Source: Clostridia bacterium (lineage in GTDB: Bacteria; Bacillota; Clostridia; Oscillospirales; CAG-272). From it: 32,078 nt of DNA. Both the position numbers and the translations under genes were made by a program. The stretch is from assembly GCA_017938205.1 (NCBI GenBank), contig JAGBCA010000049.1, positions 1 through 32,078 on the forward strand, given 5' to 3'. Positions 1 through 6,735 of this stretch are shown piece by piece. Numbering within the stretch: the first letter of the stretch is position 1; the number at the start of each line of letters is the position of its first letter. The notes beneath the pieces are model-generated. The model did no database searches. It was not told where the DNA came from and saw nothing but the letters and a program-made list of their open reading frames with translations.

Positions 1-112
1 AGTTAGGAATGGAAACACCGTACTGACCGAGAGCGGGGCCGACGGGGGGCTGGGGAGTAGCTTTTCCGGCGGGAAGCTGAAGTTTGATATAACCGGTAAT
101 TTTCTTAGCCAT
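1..112 (-). CDS. rplK: Ribosomal protein L11 (N-terminal part, cut by window edge)
   Basis: Only the first 37 codons are inside the window. They begin [18 protein letters not shown] and continue with a [12 protein letters not shown] segment, the nearly invariant start of L11, which binds the GTPase-associated region of 23S rRNA. A GGAGG ribosome binding site lies 9 nt before the ATG at 112. The gene is the fourth of an rpmG-secE-nusG-rplK series. The 94-nt gap from nusG holds two possible small stems (GCTTC/GAAGC and GGGAAAA/TTTTCCC) but no clear terminator, so cotranscription with nusG is likely. The usual downstream partner, rplA, would lie beyond the window. Confidence 0.96.
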   Translation of the reverse strand, partial: MAKKITGYIKLQLPAGKATPQPPVGPALGQYGVSIPN

Positions 113-206
113 AATTATATACCTCCGAATGTGGTGTAAAAATCGGGAAAATGATAAAAATTTTTTCCCTCCCACGAATGCTTCATGGCGAAGCGCAGAT
201 CATAGA

Positions 207-749
207 TCAATCTGCTTTTTTGACATCCTTGGTTTCAACCATGATAGGAATGTCACGTTTTTCAGTGGACGCCAAAACAACGAGCTGCTTTTTGTCCTCA
301 CTGATTTCCTGGAGCGTGCCGGCGTATCCTGCAAAGATACCCGAAACGACCTCCACTTTGTCACCAACCTGGAAGGGAAGCTCACTTGAGTGAACCTCAA
401 CGTTGAACATCTCGATTTCCGCGTCGGTGAGGGGCGTAGGCTCGGATCCGGGGCCTACAAATCCGGTGACACCGGTAATGTTTCTTACCACGTGCCAGCT
501 TTCGTCCGTCATTGTCATTTTAACAAGAACGTAGCTGGGGAAGAGATTCGTCTCAACGATCTTCTCCTCACCCTTGTCATTGATCTCCACGCGTGTTTCG
601 ATGGGGACCTTGACGTCATAGATCAGATGTCCGAGGCCGCGGTTTTCCACGATCTTTTCAATGCTGATCTTAACCTTGTTTTCATAACCGGTATAAGTGT
701 GAGCAACGTACCATCTGGGACCAAGGTTTTTCTCGTTTATATTACTCAT
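207..749 (-). CDS. nusG: Transcription termination/antitermination factor NusG
   Basis: This is a 180-residue NusG of normal length. The NGN domain spans about residues 12-105 (RWYVAHTYTGYENKV, then FPSYVLVKM and the TGFVGPG turn). A KOW domain follows at about 128-155 (GDKVEVVSGIFAGYAG). NusG binds RNA polymerase and, through the KOW domain, Rho or ribosomal protein S10, and so links transcription to translation. The start at 749 follows the secE stop by 15 nt and has a weak AGGT-type ribosome binding site, which suggests translation partly coupled to secE. The gene order secE-nusG-rplK is the standard bacterial one. Confidence 0.98.
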   Translation of the reverse strand: MSNINEKNLGPRWYVAHTYTGYENKVKISIEKIVENRGLGHLIYDVKVPIETRVEINDKGEEKIVETNLFPSYVLVKMTMTDESWHVVRNITGVTGFVGPGSEPTPLTDAEIEMFNVEVHSSELPFQVGDKVEVVSGIFAGYAGTLQEISEDKKQLVVLASTEKRDIPIMVETKDVKKAD

Positions 750-764
750 CTCAAATTACCTGAT

Positions 765-1070
765 TTAGCCGATCAAGCCGGCGATAAAGTTGATAATCGT
801 GGAGAACACAGTATCTACCACGCCGATAGCGGCAGCGATAGCAATAACGGTTACGATAACGAGAATGGAGCTTTTCTTGGTTTCGGACTTGGAAAGCCAG
901 ACAACCTTCTTCATCTCGCTGACAACGTCACGGCACAGCTTTTTGATTTTTCTGCCAAAGCGAACGAAGAAGTTCGGCTTCTTCTCGCCCTTGATCTTCT
1001 CGGCCTTCGTGGCTTTCGACTCGGTGGCCTCAGCCTCTTCAGCGTGAAGGTTTACGTTTTCTTCTGCCAT
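765..1070 (-). CDS. secE: Preprotein translocase subunit SecE
   Basis: A 101-residue SecE of the short, single-span Gram-positive type. Residues 1-35 are a charged, poorly conserved tail. A cytoplasmic amphipathic helix follows with the family motif SEMKKVVWLS (51-60), and one transmembrane helix lies at about 68-95. SecE clamps SecY in the protein-conducting channel of the plasma membrane. The start has a GGAGG site 7 nt upstream and lies 16 nt after rpmG. The Glu/Lys/Ala-rich tail is longer than the Bacillus protein (about 60 aa), as is common in Clostridia. Confidence 0.95.
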   Translation of the reverse strand: MAEENVNLHAEEAEATESKATKAEKIKGEKKPNFFVRFGRKIKKLCRDVVSEMKKVVWLSKSETKKSSILVIVTVIAIAAAIGVVDTVFSTIINFIAGLIG

Positions 1071-1086
1071 CTGTTAGTCCTCCGAA

Positions 1087-1236
1087 TTACTTCGTTTCTT
1101 TATGCAAAGTGTGTTTGCGGCAGAAACGGCAGTATTTGTTGATCTCAAGTCTGTCCGGATCGTTCTTCTTGTTTTTTTCTGTGTCATAATTTCTTTGCTT
1201 GCACTCGGAGCAAGCGAGGGTAATTTTGACTCTCAT
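1087..1236 (-). CDS. rpmG: Ribosomal protein L33 (zinc-ribbon form)
   Basis: A 49-codon gene read directly from the minus strand: it begins [19 protein letters not shown] and ends HTLHKETK. The two CxxC pairs (Cys9/Cys12 and Cys36/Cys39) are the zinc ribbon of the C+ form of L33, a large-subunit protein near the E site. Zinc-free paralogues replace this form under zinc starvation in some Bacillota, but no such paralogue is in the window. An AGGAGG site lies just upstream. It is the first gene of the rpmG-secE-nusG-rplK operon and follows a 110-nt structured leader. Confidence 0.96.
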   Translation of the reverse strand: MRVKITLACSECKQRNYDTEKNKKNDPDRLEINKYCRFCRKHTLHKETK

Positions 1237-1262
1237 TGATATCGGCACCTCCTAATAGAATT

Positions 1263-1348
1263 CGGGTAAAACCCGTGAATACCTCCCTCAGTGTCGGGCG
1301 AGTGCGCCAAGTCCCAGAAAAGCGCACAAAAAAAGCCCCCGACAGAGG
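1263..1348 (-). promoter_or_regulatory. Structured 5' leader of the rpmG operon
   Basis: The transcript expected from the promoter at 1356-1384 starts near 1349 and folds at once. An outer helix pairs CCTC and GTCGGG at the 5' end with CCCGAC and GAGG. It encloses a GTGCGC/GCGCAC helix, and the whole covers 1286-1348. A second small hairpin, CGGGT/ACCCG, follows at 1263-1275 just before the ribosome binding site. The pairings are seen in the sequence. A role in autoregulation or RNA stability is inferred, and I do not recognise a named RNA family. Confidence 0.5.
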
Positions 1349-1355
1349 TAATAAG

Positions 1356-1384
1356 AGTATACCACATTTTTCGCCGTTTGTCAA
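1356..1384 (-). promoter_or_regulatory. Sigma-A promoter of rpmG-secE-nusG-rplK
   Basis: TTGACA (1384-1379), a 17-nt spacer, then TATACT (1361-1356) on the minus strand. This is one of the best vegetative promoters in the window, as expected for ribosomal and secretion genes. Confidence 0.9.
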
Positions 1385-1464
1385 GTCTTTTTTAAAATTT
1401 ATTATATTATATAAAAGAGGCACGCCGAGGATCCGCCGCGTTTGTTCAATGTTTCATAAATCTC

Positions 1465-1493
1465 TTGCAAAAAGAGGAGAAACGGTGTATAAT
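1465..1493 (+). promoter_or_regulatory. Sigma-A promoter of the hydroxyacid dehydrogenase gene
   Basis: TTGCAA (1465-1470), 17 nt, TATAAT (1488-1493). The predicted transcript begins about 24 nt before the ATG, leaving room for only an AGGGAG ribosome binding site. Confidence 0.85.
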
Positions 1494-1523
1494 AGAGATA
1501 TAGAAAGCGAAGGGAGATCTTTC

Positions 1524-2471
1524 ATGAAGATCGTTGTACTTGATAAAAAATCAATGGGTGATGATATTTCGGTAGCACCGCTGGAGGCCTTCGGCGAGGT
1601 CGTGGTCTACGGAGCGACCGCGCCCGAGGAGCTGAACGCGCGCATTGCGGATGCTGATGTGATCGTTTTGAATAAGGTGAAGATCCAAGCCGCCGCCTTT
1701 GCGGCCGCAAAGAAGCTGCGCCTTGTCTGCGAGTTCGCAACCGGCTATGATAATATTGACCTTGCCGCCGCAAGAGAAAACGGCGTTGCCGTGACGAACG
1801 TGCCGGGATATTCCACCGAGAGCGTTGCGCTTTACACGATGGCAACCGTCCTCTCACTCTTCACGCATATGCGCGAATACAACGATTACGTAAAAGATGG
1901 CTCATACACCGCCTCCGGCGTGCCGAATCTTCTCACCCCCGTGTATCACGAGCTGGCAGGGAAGACGTGGGGCATCGTTGGCTGCGGCAATATCGGTCGC
2001 CGCGTTGCCGAAATTGCGAAGGCCTTCGGTGCGCGTGTGATCGTCAACAAGCGCACGCCCGTGGAGGATCTTACCTGTGTGGATATTGAAACGCTCTGCC
2101 GTGAGTCTGACGTCATCACGGTGCATTGCCCCTTGAATGATGGAACGCGCCACCTGATCAACAAGGATACGCTTGCACTTATGAAGCCCACCGCCGTCCT
2201 TTATAACGCCGCACGCGGTGCTGTGCTGAACGAGGCAGACGTAGCCGATGCCGTGCTTGCAGGCGGGATCGGTGCCTTTGGCTCGGACGTGTATTCCGCC
2301 GAGCCCATGCCCGCGGATCACCCCTTCCAAAGGATCAAAAATGAAAAGAACGTCCTCTTAACTCCGCATGCCGCTTGGGCAGCCGTAGAAGCGCGCGAGC
2401 GTTGTCTCTCCATTATCTGTGAGAATATAAAATCCTTCCTTGCGGGCGAACGCAAAAACCGCGTGGATTGA
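1524..2471 (+). CDS. D-isomer-specific 2-hydroxyacid dehydrogenase
   Basis: A 315-residue NAD(P)-dependent dehydrogenase of the family that includes glycerate, phosphoglycerate and D-lactate dehydrogenases. The Rossmann fingerprint is GCGNIG (153-158). The catalytic triad is visible as Arg231 (NAARGAV), Glu260 (SAEPMP) and His282 (PHAAW). The substrate cannot be fixed. Glycerate dehydrogenase/hydroxypyruvate reductase (HprA-like) is the nearest guess from the overall sequence; the protein has no ACT domain, so serine biosynthesis (SerA) is less likely. The ATG at 1524 is chosen because AGGGAG lies 7 nt upstream and the promoter ends at 1493; the frame is open further upstream, into the rpmG side. 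It is monocistronic and ends in a bidirectional terminator. Confidence 0.93.
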   Translation: MKIVVLDKKSMGDDISVAPLEAFGEVVVYGATAPEELNARIADADVIVLNKVKIQAAAFAAAKKLRLVCEFATGYDNIDLAAARENGVAVTNVPGYSTESVALYTMATVLSLFTHMREYNDYVKDGSYTASGVPNLLTPVYHELAGKTWGIVGCGNIGRRVAEIAKAFGARVIVNKRTPVEDLTCVDIETLCRESDVITVHCPLNDGTRHLINKDTLALMKPTAVLYNAARGAVLNEADVADAVLAGGIGAFGSDVYSAEPMPADHPFQRIKNEKNVLLTPHAAWAAVEARERCLSIICENIKSFLAGERKNRVD

Positions 2472-2491
2472 CAAAAACAATAGAAAAAACA

Positions 2492-2530
2492 AAGCAGACA
2501 TCAAGAAATGATGCCTGCTTCGTTTTTTTT
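2492..2530. terminator. Bidirectional intrinsic terminator
   Basis: The stem AAGCAG-CATCA/TGATG-CTGCTT has an AGAAA loop. It is followed by a run of eight T on the plus strand and by a T-rich tract (TTTGTTTTTT) on the minus strand. It serves the convergent dehydrogenase and cation-efflux genes, and overlaps the stop codon of the latter. Confidence 0.9.
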
Positions 2531-3698
2531 ATGCACGGTCAACCGTGATCACACAATAGTAATTCGGATGGTGCAGCCATACCTCTTCCTCCACGGCGCG
2601 GCTGATCTCCTCGGTGTCACGCTTGACCTCAAAGGGAACCACGAGATCGAAGATCAGATTGGTGTGGCTTTGGCCGACAACGGTACGGAAATCATGGATG
2701 CTGAGTCTTTCGTCCACGCGATGCACCGCCATCGTGATAAACTCTCTCAAGGCCGAAACCGTCTCGTCATCGGTCACGATCGGGTCCATGTGAATGGTGC
2801 AGAGAATGCCGAGCTCGTGCTGAATGGTACGTTCAATGTTGTCGATGCAATCGTGCAGTTCAAACATATCTGCAGATCCGTCTACCTCCACGTGCAGAGA
2901 GGCAATGAAGCGATTCGGACCGTAATTATGGATCATCATATCGTGGATGCCGAGTGCCTCGGGATAGCGGTTCACGATCTCCGTGATCGCCTCCACCGTC
3001 TGATCCACGGGTGCCTCACCGAGCAGGGAGTTTTTCGTTTCATTCAGAATGCGGATGCCCGCAACGAAGATCAGCGTAGAAACGCCGAGACCAACGATCG
3101 CATCCAACGCGTAGAAGCCCGTAAGCTTCACAACGATCGAGCAGATCAGAACGGCCGATGTGGAGATGCAGTCAAAAAGCGAATCCTGCGCCGATGCCTT
3201 CAAGGTGGGAGAACCAAGCTCATGCCCAACGCTGCGGTAGAAAAGCGAGAGAAGAAGCTTTGCAACGATCGAAGCGCCGAGAACGATCAGCGTGAAAAGA
3301 CCGATCTCTTGCGCCGCGAGCGCATCGGGGGTAATGAGCTTTTTCACGGAATCGATAAAAAGCTCCGAGCCAACGAGCAGTATCAGAAAGGAAACGACCA
3401 TCGAAGCAATATATTCGATGCGCGCGTGTCCGAAGGGATGATCGCGGTCCGCAGGCTTTGCCGCCATTTTAAAGCTGACAAGCGTAACGATCGCGCTTCC
3501 CGCATCGGATAGGTTGTTGAGTGCATCCGCAACGATCGCAACGGAGGCGGCAAGCAGGCCAACGATCAGCTTCATGAGCGCGAGCAAGAGATTTCCGATG
3601 ATGCCAACAAGTCCCGCAAAGCTGCCAAGCCTTTCTCTGGCGTGTGCATTCTCGCCCTCACCGTATTTTTTATAAAACCAACTAAAAAATGCTTTCAT
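2529..3698 (-). CDS. Cation diffusion facilitator, probably Mn(II) exporter
   Basis: A 389-residue CDF-family inner-membrane antiporter with about six transmembrane helices (about residues 25-215) and a long cytoplasmic C-terminal domain. The metal-site residues are Asn61xxxAsp65 in helix II (NNLSD) and Asp172xxxAsp176 in helix V (DSLFD). Zinc CDFs have His in the helix-V pair, while DxxxD is the signature of manganese CDFs such as streptococcal MntE, whose length (about 390 aa) also fits better than the roughly 300 aa of FieF. Mn(II) export is therefore inferred and iron is the alternative. The ribosome binding site is weak (TTAGG). A hairpin followed by six T lies in the upstream region and might attenuate expression. 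Confidence 0.92.
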   Translation of the reverse strand: MKAFFSWFYKKYGEGENAHARERLGSFAGLVGIIGNLLLALMKLIVGLLAASVAIVADALNNLSDAGSAIVTLVSFKMAAKPADRDHPFGHARIEYIASMVVSFLILLVGSELFIDSVKKLITPDALAAQEIGLFTLIVLGASIVAKLLLSLFYRSVGHELGSPTLKASAQDSLFDCISTSAVLICSIVVKLTGFYALDAIVGLGVSTLIFVAGIRILNETKNSLLGEAPVDQTVEAITEIVNRYPEALGIHDMMIHNYGPNRFIASLHVEVDGSADMFELHDCIDNIERTIQHELGILCTIHMDPIVTDDETVSALREFITMAVHRVDERLSIHDFRTVVGQSHTNLIFDLVVPFEVKRDTEEISRAVEEEVWLHHPNYYCVITVDRA

Positions 3699-3724
3699 AT
3701 AAATTACCTAATTTGTATTTAATA

Positions 3725-3751
3725 AAAAACGAAGCAGGAAATCCTTCGTTC
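3725..3751 (-). terminator. Terminator-like hairpin upstream of the CDF gene
   Basis: On the minus strand AACGAAG pairs with CTTCGTT across a 9-nt loop and is followed by six T. It sits about 30 nt before the CDF start codon and after no other minus-strand gene. If transcription begins upstream of it, it would act as an attenuator. I could not identify a minus-strand promoter with confidence. Confidence 0.4.
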
Positions 3752-3754
3752 CTC

Positions 3755-3783
3755 TTTACAAGCGAAAAAAAATATGTTACAAT
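3755..3783 (+). promoter_or_regulatory. Sigma-A promoter of the 109-aa hypothetical gene
   Basis: TTTACA (3755-3760), 17 nt, and an extended minus-10 TGT-TACAAT (3775-3783). It points to the small gene starting at 3843. Confidence 0.75.
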
Positions 3784-3842
3784 AGTGTCGATAAGATGAT
3801 ACGCGGCGGCCAATGTAAAGGACGTTGCAGAAAGGAAAAAGC

Positions 3843-4172
3843 ATGACATATCCTATCCTTGCTCTCAGCACGGAGAAAACGTCGGAGGCTGTCGCAAAAT
3901 TGCATTTTGCGCTTGCAACGGAGCGCGCAAAGCGCGGAGAATTTTTGCGTGTGGATTTTTTGGTGGCGGAGAACCGCCCGCGCTTGCGTGCCGCAGTGCT
4001 TCGCGTGCTGAGGGAAAGAAAAAGACAGGGGAAAATTCTTTATTTTCTTCCCGCAGAGGATTTTCATTCCGAAAAAACGGAAGCCGCCTTGCTTGCAAAT
4101 AAATATCCCGAGATGATGGAGCAGACAGATCTGTGTGAGGGCGAAAACGCCTACGTCCTGATCCGTCTTTGA
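3843..4172 (+). CDS. Hypothetical protein, 109 aa
   Basis: I do not recognise this protein. It is a cytoplasmic-looking polypeptide with no signal peptide or membrane segment. An Arg/Ala-rich helical stretch (about residues 20-62) is followed by an acidic, Glu-rich C-terminal third. It is likely a real gene: it has its own near-consensus promoter with an extended minus-10, a GAAAGGA site about 8 nt before the ATG, and a perfect hairpin after the stop. The frame stays open 18 nt further upstream to a TTG at 3825, but the ATG fits the ribosome binding site better. It stands alone between the CDF and acyl carrier protein genes, so context gives no functional clue. Confidence 0.7.
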   Translation: MTYPILALSTEKTSEAVAKLHFALATERAKRGEFLRVDFLVAENRPRLRAAVLRVLRERKRQGKILYFLPAEDFHSEKTEAALLANKYPEMMEQTDLCEGENAYVLIRL

Positions 4173-4192
4173 TCCACACAAGCGTATGTGAT

Positions 4193-4221
4193 TACCCCCT
4201 GTTGTATGTCAACAGGGGGTA
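4193..4221. terminator. Perfect 12-bp hairpin between convergent genes, without U-tract
   Basis: TACCCCCTGTTG and CAACAGGGGGTA form an exact 12-bp stem with a 5-nt loop. It lies where a bidirectional terminator is expected, but neither strand has a T-run after the stem: the plus strand continues AAAAATATAT and the minus strand continues ATCACATACG. Confidence 0.5.
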
Positions 4222-4243
4222 AAAATATATAAGAGCTTAGAGA

Positions 4244-4471
4244 TTAGCCTCTCTTTTCTTCAAGGTATTTAACGATATCGCCAACGGTGTTAAAATTGTG
4301 AAGATCTTCATCGTCGATAACGATGCCGAACTTTTCCTCACAAAGATAAACCAGATCTGCAAGCTCAAGAGAGTTGACACCGAGATCAGAAGAAAGTGCA
4401 GCTTCCATCGTGATTTTGTCTTCTTCCACGCGAAGCTCTTCTACGAGAAATTTTTTCAGTTCCTCAAACAT
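4244..4471 (-). CDS. acpP: Acyl carrier protein
   Basis: A 75-residue acidic helical-bundle protein. The 4'-phosphopantetheine attachment site is Ser35 in DLGVNSLELADL. The canonical Asp before that Ser is Asn here (NSL instead of DSL), a conservative change also seen in clostridial ACPs. It carries acyl chains for fatty-acid synthesis or another acyl pathway. No fatty-acid synthesis gene adjoins it, so a specialised second ACP is possible. The start at 4471 is set by AAAGGAGG 8 nt upstream; an in-frame extension to 4534 runs over the promoter and is rejected. It has its own strong promoter. Confidence 0.92.
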   Translation of the reverse strand: MFEELKKFLVEELRVEEDKITMEAALSSDLGVNSLELADLVYLCEEKFGIVIDDEDLHNFNTVGDIVKYLEEKRG

Positions 4472-4512
4472 ACTTTGTCCTCCTTTATGTTTTTTTGGGG
4501 TAAACACGGAGT

Positions 4513-4541
4513 ATGATACTATAAAATGGCTCATTTGTCAA
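4513..4541 (-). promoter_or_regulatory. Sigma-A promoter of acpP
   Basis: TTGACA (4541-4536), 17 nt, TATCAT (4518-4513) on the minus strand, about 40 nt before the start codon. Confidence 0.88.
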
Positions 4542-4671
4542 TAGATTTTCTAAAAAACGGTCAATGTGCACAAAATAATAACAAAATTATTGTGCAAAAC
4601 AACCATCTCTTTGGGTCCTTTACGATTCCACATCGAGCGGATGCTTTTTTTAAAAGTCCAAATTTTAACGG

Positions 4672-4700
4672 TTGACATTCGCGCGCGCTTGTGATAGAAT
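4672..4700 (+). promoter_or_regulatory. Sigma-A promoter of the NfeD-SPFH operon
   Basis: TTGACA (4672-4677), 17 nt including a GCGCGCGC tract, TAGAAT (4695-4700). An AT-rich imperfect inverted repeat (GCACAA...TTGTGC, about 4567-4595) lies between this promoter and that of acpP. Nothing else recognisable is in the divergent gap. Confidence 0.85.
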
Positions 4701-4732
4701 AAATATAATAAATATTTTGGAGGTACATATCA

Positions 4733-5161
4733 ATGGTTTACGTATGGATCGGTGTGATCGTTGCCGCCATCGTCCTTGAAATGCTGACGGATCAGCTGAT
4801 TGCGGTTTGGTTTATGCCCTCGGCGATCGTCTGTGCAATTCTGGATCTTTGCGGCGTGCCGATGCCCTGGCAGCTGCTCGTCTTTCTTCTTGTTTCCGTG
4901 GCGGGGATCGTTCTTTCGCGCACGTTGCTGAAAAAATGGCTCCGCTTCACCAAAACGGCAACGAACGTGGAGGCTGTTGTTGGAGAGAAGTGTGTTGTGA
5001 CCGAGCGAATTGATAACTATGCCGGCTGCGGTCAGGCAAAGGTGCGCGGTCAGATCTGGTCTGCCCGCAGTATTGACGATGATGAGACCTTTGAGGCAGG
5101 CGAGATTTTGCGCATTGTTGCTGTTGAAGGCGTAAGGATCATCTGTAAGAAAAATACTTGA
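4733..5161 (+). CDS. NfeD-like membrane protein (short form)
   Basis: A 142-residue protein with two hydrophobic segments at the N-terminus (about residues 4-22 and 26-65, interrupted near a GVPMPW turn). A soluble beta-barrel (OB-like) domain follows at about 75-140 (VGEKCVVTERI, AKVRGQIWSARS, LRIVAVEGV), as in the C-terminal domain of NfeD1b proteins. Such proteins are usually encoded beside an SPFH/stomatin-type protein and are thought to act with it in membrane microdomains. That is the arrangement here: the partner starts 45 nt downstream. It lacks the ClpP-like protease domain of long NfeD. GGAGG lies 10 nt before the ATG. Confidence 0.88.
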   Translation: MVYVWIGVIVAAIVLEMLTDQLIAVWFMPSAIVCAILDLCGVPMPWQLLVFLLVSVAGIVLSRTLLKKWLRFTKTATNVEAVVGEKCVVTERIDNYAGCGQAKVRGQIWSARSIDDDETFEAGEILRIVAVEGVRIICKKNT

Positions 5162-5206
5162 GCCACCGTTTTTTATAACGATTTTTTATTTTGAAAGGAG
5201 AAAAAT

Positions 5207-6175
5207 ATGACAACTCTTTTGATGCTGGCAGGAAGTGCGCCTCTGATCGTGCTGCTTTGCCTGCTTGTAATTTTGGTCGTGATCCTGATTGCGAATATCA
5301 AGATCGTTCCGCAGGCAACGGCGCAGGTCGTTGAGCGCCTTGGCAGCTATCGCACCACCTGGCATACGGGTATGCATTTCAAGATCCCTTTTATTGAGAC
5401 CGTTGCGAAGAAGATCAATCTGATGGAGCAGGTGGTGGATTTTCCGCCGCAGTCCGTGATCACCAAGGATAACGTGCGTATGCAGATCGATACGGTGGTA
5501 TTTTTCCAGATCACCGATTGTAAGCTCTTTACCTACGGTGTGACCAATCCCTTGATGGCAATTGAAAATCTGACGGCAACCACCTTGCGTAACATCATCG
5601 GTGAATTGGATCTGGATCAAACGCTGACCTCGCGCGATATTATTAACACGCGTATGCGCACGATCCTTGACGATGCGACCGATTCCTGGGGTATTAAGGT
5701 AACGCGCGTGGAGCTGAAAAATATCATTCCTCCGAAGGAGATTCAGGAGGCGATGGAGAAGCAAATGAAGGCAGAGCGTGAGCGCCGTGAGATCATGCTG
5801 AAGGCCGAGGGCGAGAAGAACTCCACGATTCTCGTTGCCGAGGGTAAGAAGCAGCAGGCGATCCTCAATGCAGAGGCAGAGAAGGCCGCCGCCATCCTGC
5901 GCGCCGAGGCGATCAAGGAATCCAAAATGCGCGAGGCCGAGGGTGAGGCCGAGGCCATCCTTCGCATCAACGAGGCAACTGCGCAGGGTATCCGTATGAT
6001 CAATGAGGCGAACCCCTCCTCGGGAATGATCGCCCTTCGCAGCCTTGAAGCGCTGACCAAGGTGGCAGACGGTAAGGCAACCAAGATCATCATTCCCTCG
6101 GATCTGCAGGGAATCGTTGGCGCGGCAACCGTGGCAATGGAAGCGGTAACCGCGAAAACGCCGAATGCACAGTGA
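5207..6175 (+). CDS. SPFH/stomatin-family protein (QmcA/YbbK-like)
   Basis: A 322-residue membrane-anchored scaffold protein. One transmembrane helix lies at about 9-31, and the SPFH/band-7 domain at about 32-195 (VPQATAQVVERLGSY, GMHFKIPFIE, VRMQIDTVVFFQITD). A long Ala/Glu-rich coiled coil follows (about 185-265, with repeated AEGE/AEAE segments), then a C-terminal IIIPSDLQGIVG segment typical of the QmcA group. Such proteins oligomerise at the membrane and modulate protease or lipid-domain function. It is cotranscribed with the NfeD-like gene and has a strong AAAGGAG site. The specific partner is unknown. Confidence 0.94.
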   Translation: MTTLLMLAGSAPLIVLLCLLVILVVILIANIKIVPQATAQVVERLGSYRTTWHTGMHFKIPFIETVAKKINLMEQVVDFPPQSVITKDNVRMQIDTVVFFQITDCKLFTYGVTNPLMAIENLTATTLRNIIGELDLDQTLTSRDIINTRMRTILDDATDSWGIKVTRVELKNIIPPKEIQEAMEKQMKAERERREIMLKAEGEKNSTILVAEGKKQQAILNAEAEKAAAILRAEAIKESKMREAEGEAEAILRINEATAQGIRMINEANPSSGMIALRSLEALTKVADGKATKIIIPSDLQGIVGAATVAMEAVTAKTPNAQ

Positions 6176-6197
6176 TCAAGAAAAATAAAAAAAGCAC

Positions 6198-6226
6198 TTG
6201 ACAAATAGGAAACATTGTGTTATAAT
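6198..6226 (+). promoter_or_regulatory. Sigma-A promoter of rplS
   Basis: TTGACA (6198-6203), 17 nt, extended minus-10 TGT-TATAAT (6218-6226). It is close to a perfect consensus. Confidence 0.92.
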
Positions 6227-6232
6227 CTATTA

Positions 6233-6331
6233 CAACTGTGCGTATGCCCATTTTGGGCGGTATAGTAAGAATTCAGAACAGTCCTCTGCACGCTCATGCA
6301 CGAATGTTCGTAGTTTAAGGAGGGCCATAAA
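6233..6331 (+). ncRNA. Leader of rplS, candidate L19 leader RNA
   Basis: The leader is about 99 nt from the predicted start to the ATG. It contains a GCCCA-TTT-TGGGC hairpin, a GAACA...TGTTC pairing around 6278-6310 and a GTGCG/TGCAC region, then AAGGAGGG. Autoregulatory L19 leaders are known upstream of rplS in Bacillota. The position and length fit, but I cannot confirm a covariance match. Confidence 0.45.
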
Positions 6332-6673
6332 ATGGAAAAGATCCAGGCTTTTGTAAGTGAGCAGTTGAAAACTGAGGTTCCTCAGTTCAAGATCGGTGAC
6401 GGCGTAAAGGTTTACATCCGTATCACCGAGGGCGAGAAGGAAAGAATCCAGATGTTTGAGGGTACCGTTATTGCTCGTCATGGCGGCGGTATTTCCGAGA
6501 CCTTCACCGTAAGACGCGTTTCCTACGGCGTAGGCGTGGAGAAGACCTTCCCGATCCACTCTCCCAACGTTGACAAAGTGGTAGTATTCCGTGAGGCGAA
6601 GGTTCGCCGCGCGAAGCTCTACTATCTGCGTGACAGAGTTGGTAAGGCAGCGAAGGTTAAAGAGAAGATCTGA
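6332..6673 (+). CDS. rplS: Ribosomal protein L19
   Basis: A 113-residue protein of normal L19 length. It contains the characteristic [20 protein letters not shown] segment, the [12 protein letters not shown] motif and the basic [11 protein letters not shown] tail. L19 sits at the 30S-50S interface. AAGGAGGG lies 8 nt before the ATG. Here it is monocistronic, with its own promoter, leader and strong terminator; in many Bacillota rplS ends the rpsP-rimM-trmD operon, and those genes are not in the window. Confidence 0.98.
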   Translation: MEKIQAFVSEQLKTEVPQFKIGDGVKVYIRITEGEKERIQMFEGTVIARHGGGISETFTVRRVSYGVGVEKTFPIHSPNVDKVVVFREAKVRRAKLYYLRDRVGKAAKVKEKI

Positions 6674-6691
6674 TCTCCTTGCTGACGAAAA

Positions 6692-6734
6692 AAGCGGCAC
6701 ACTTGTTGTTATTACACAGTGTGCCGCTTTTTTT
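6692..6734 (+). terminator. Intrinsic terminator of rplS
   Basis: A perfect 12-bp stem, AAGCGGCACACT/AGTGTGCCGCTT, with a 14-nt loop, followed by a T-run ending at 6734. It abuts the tandem repeat that follows. Confidence 0.93.
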
Positions 6735-6735
6735 C

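Noticed and set aside
2508-3512. 334-codon plus-strand frame opposite the CDF exporter
   Set aside because: The minus-strand protein has CDF metal-site motifs and transmembrane helices; the opposite frame is His/Arg/Asp-rich shadow sequence.
3699-3840. yybP-ykoY manganese riboswitch upstream of the CDF gene
   Set aside because: The conserved aptamer bases were not found on the minus strand; only a terminator-like hairpin is there.
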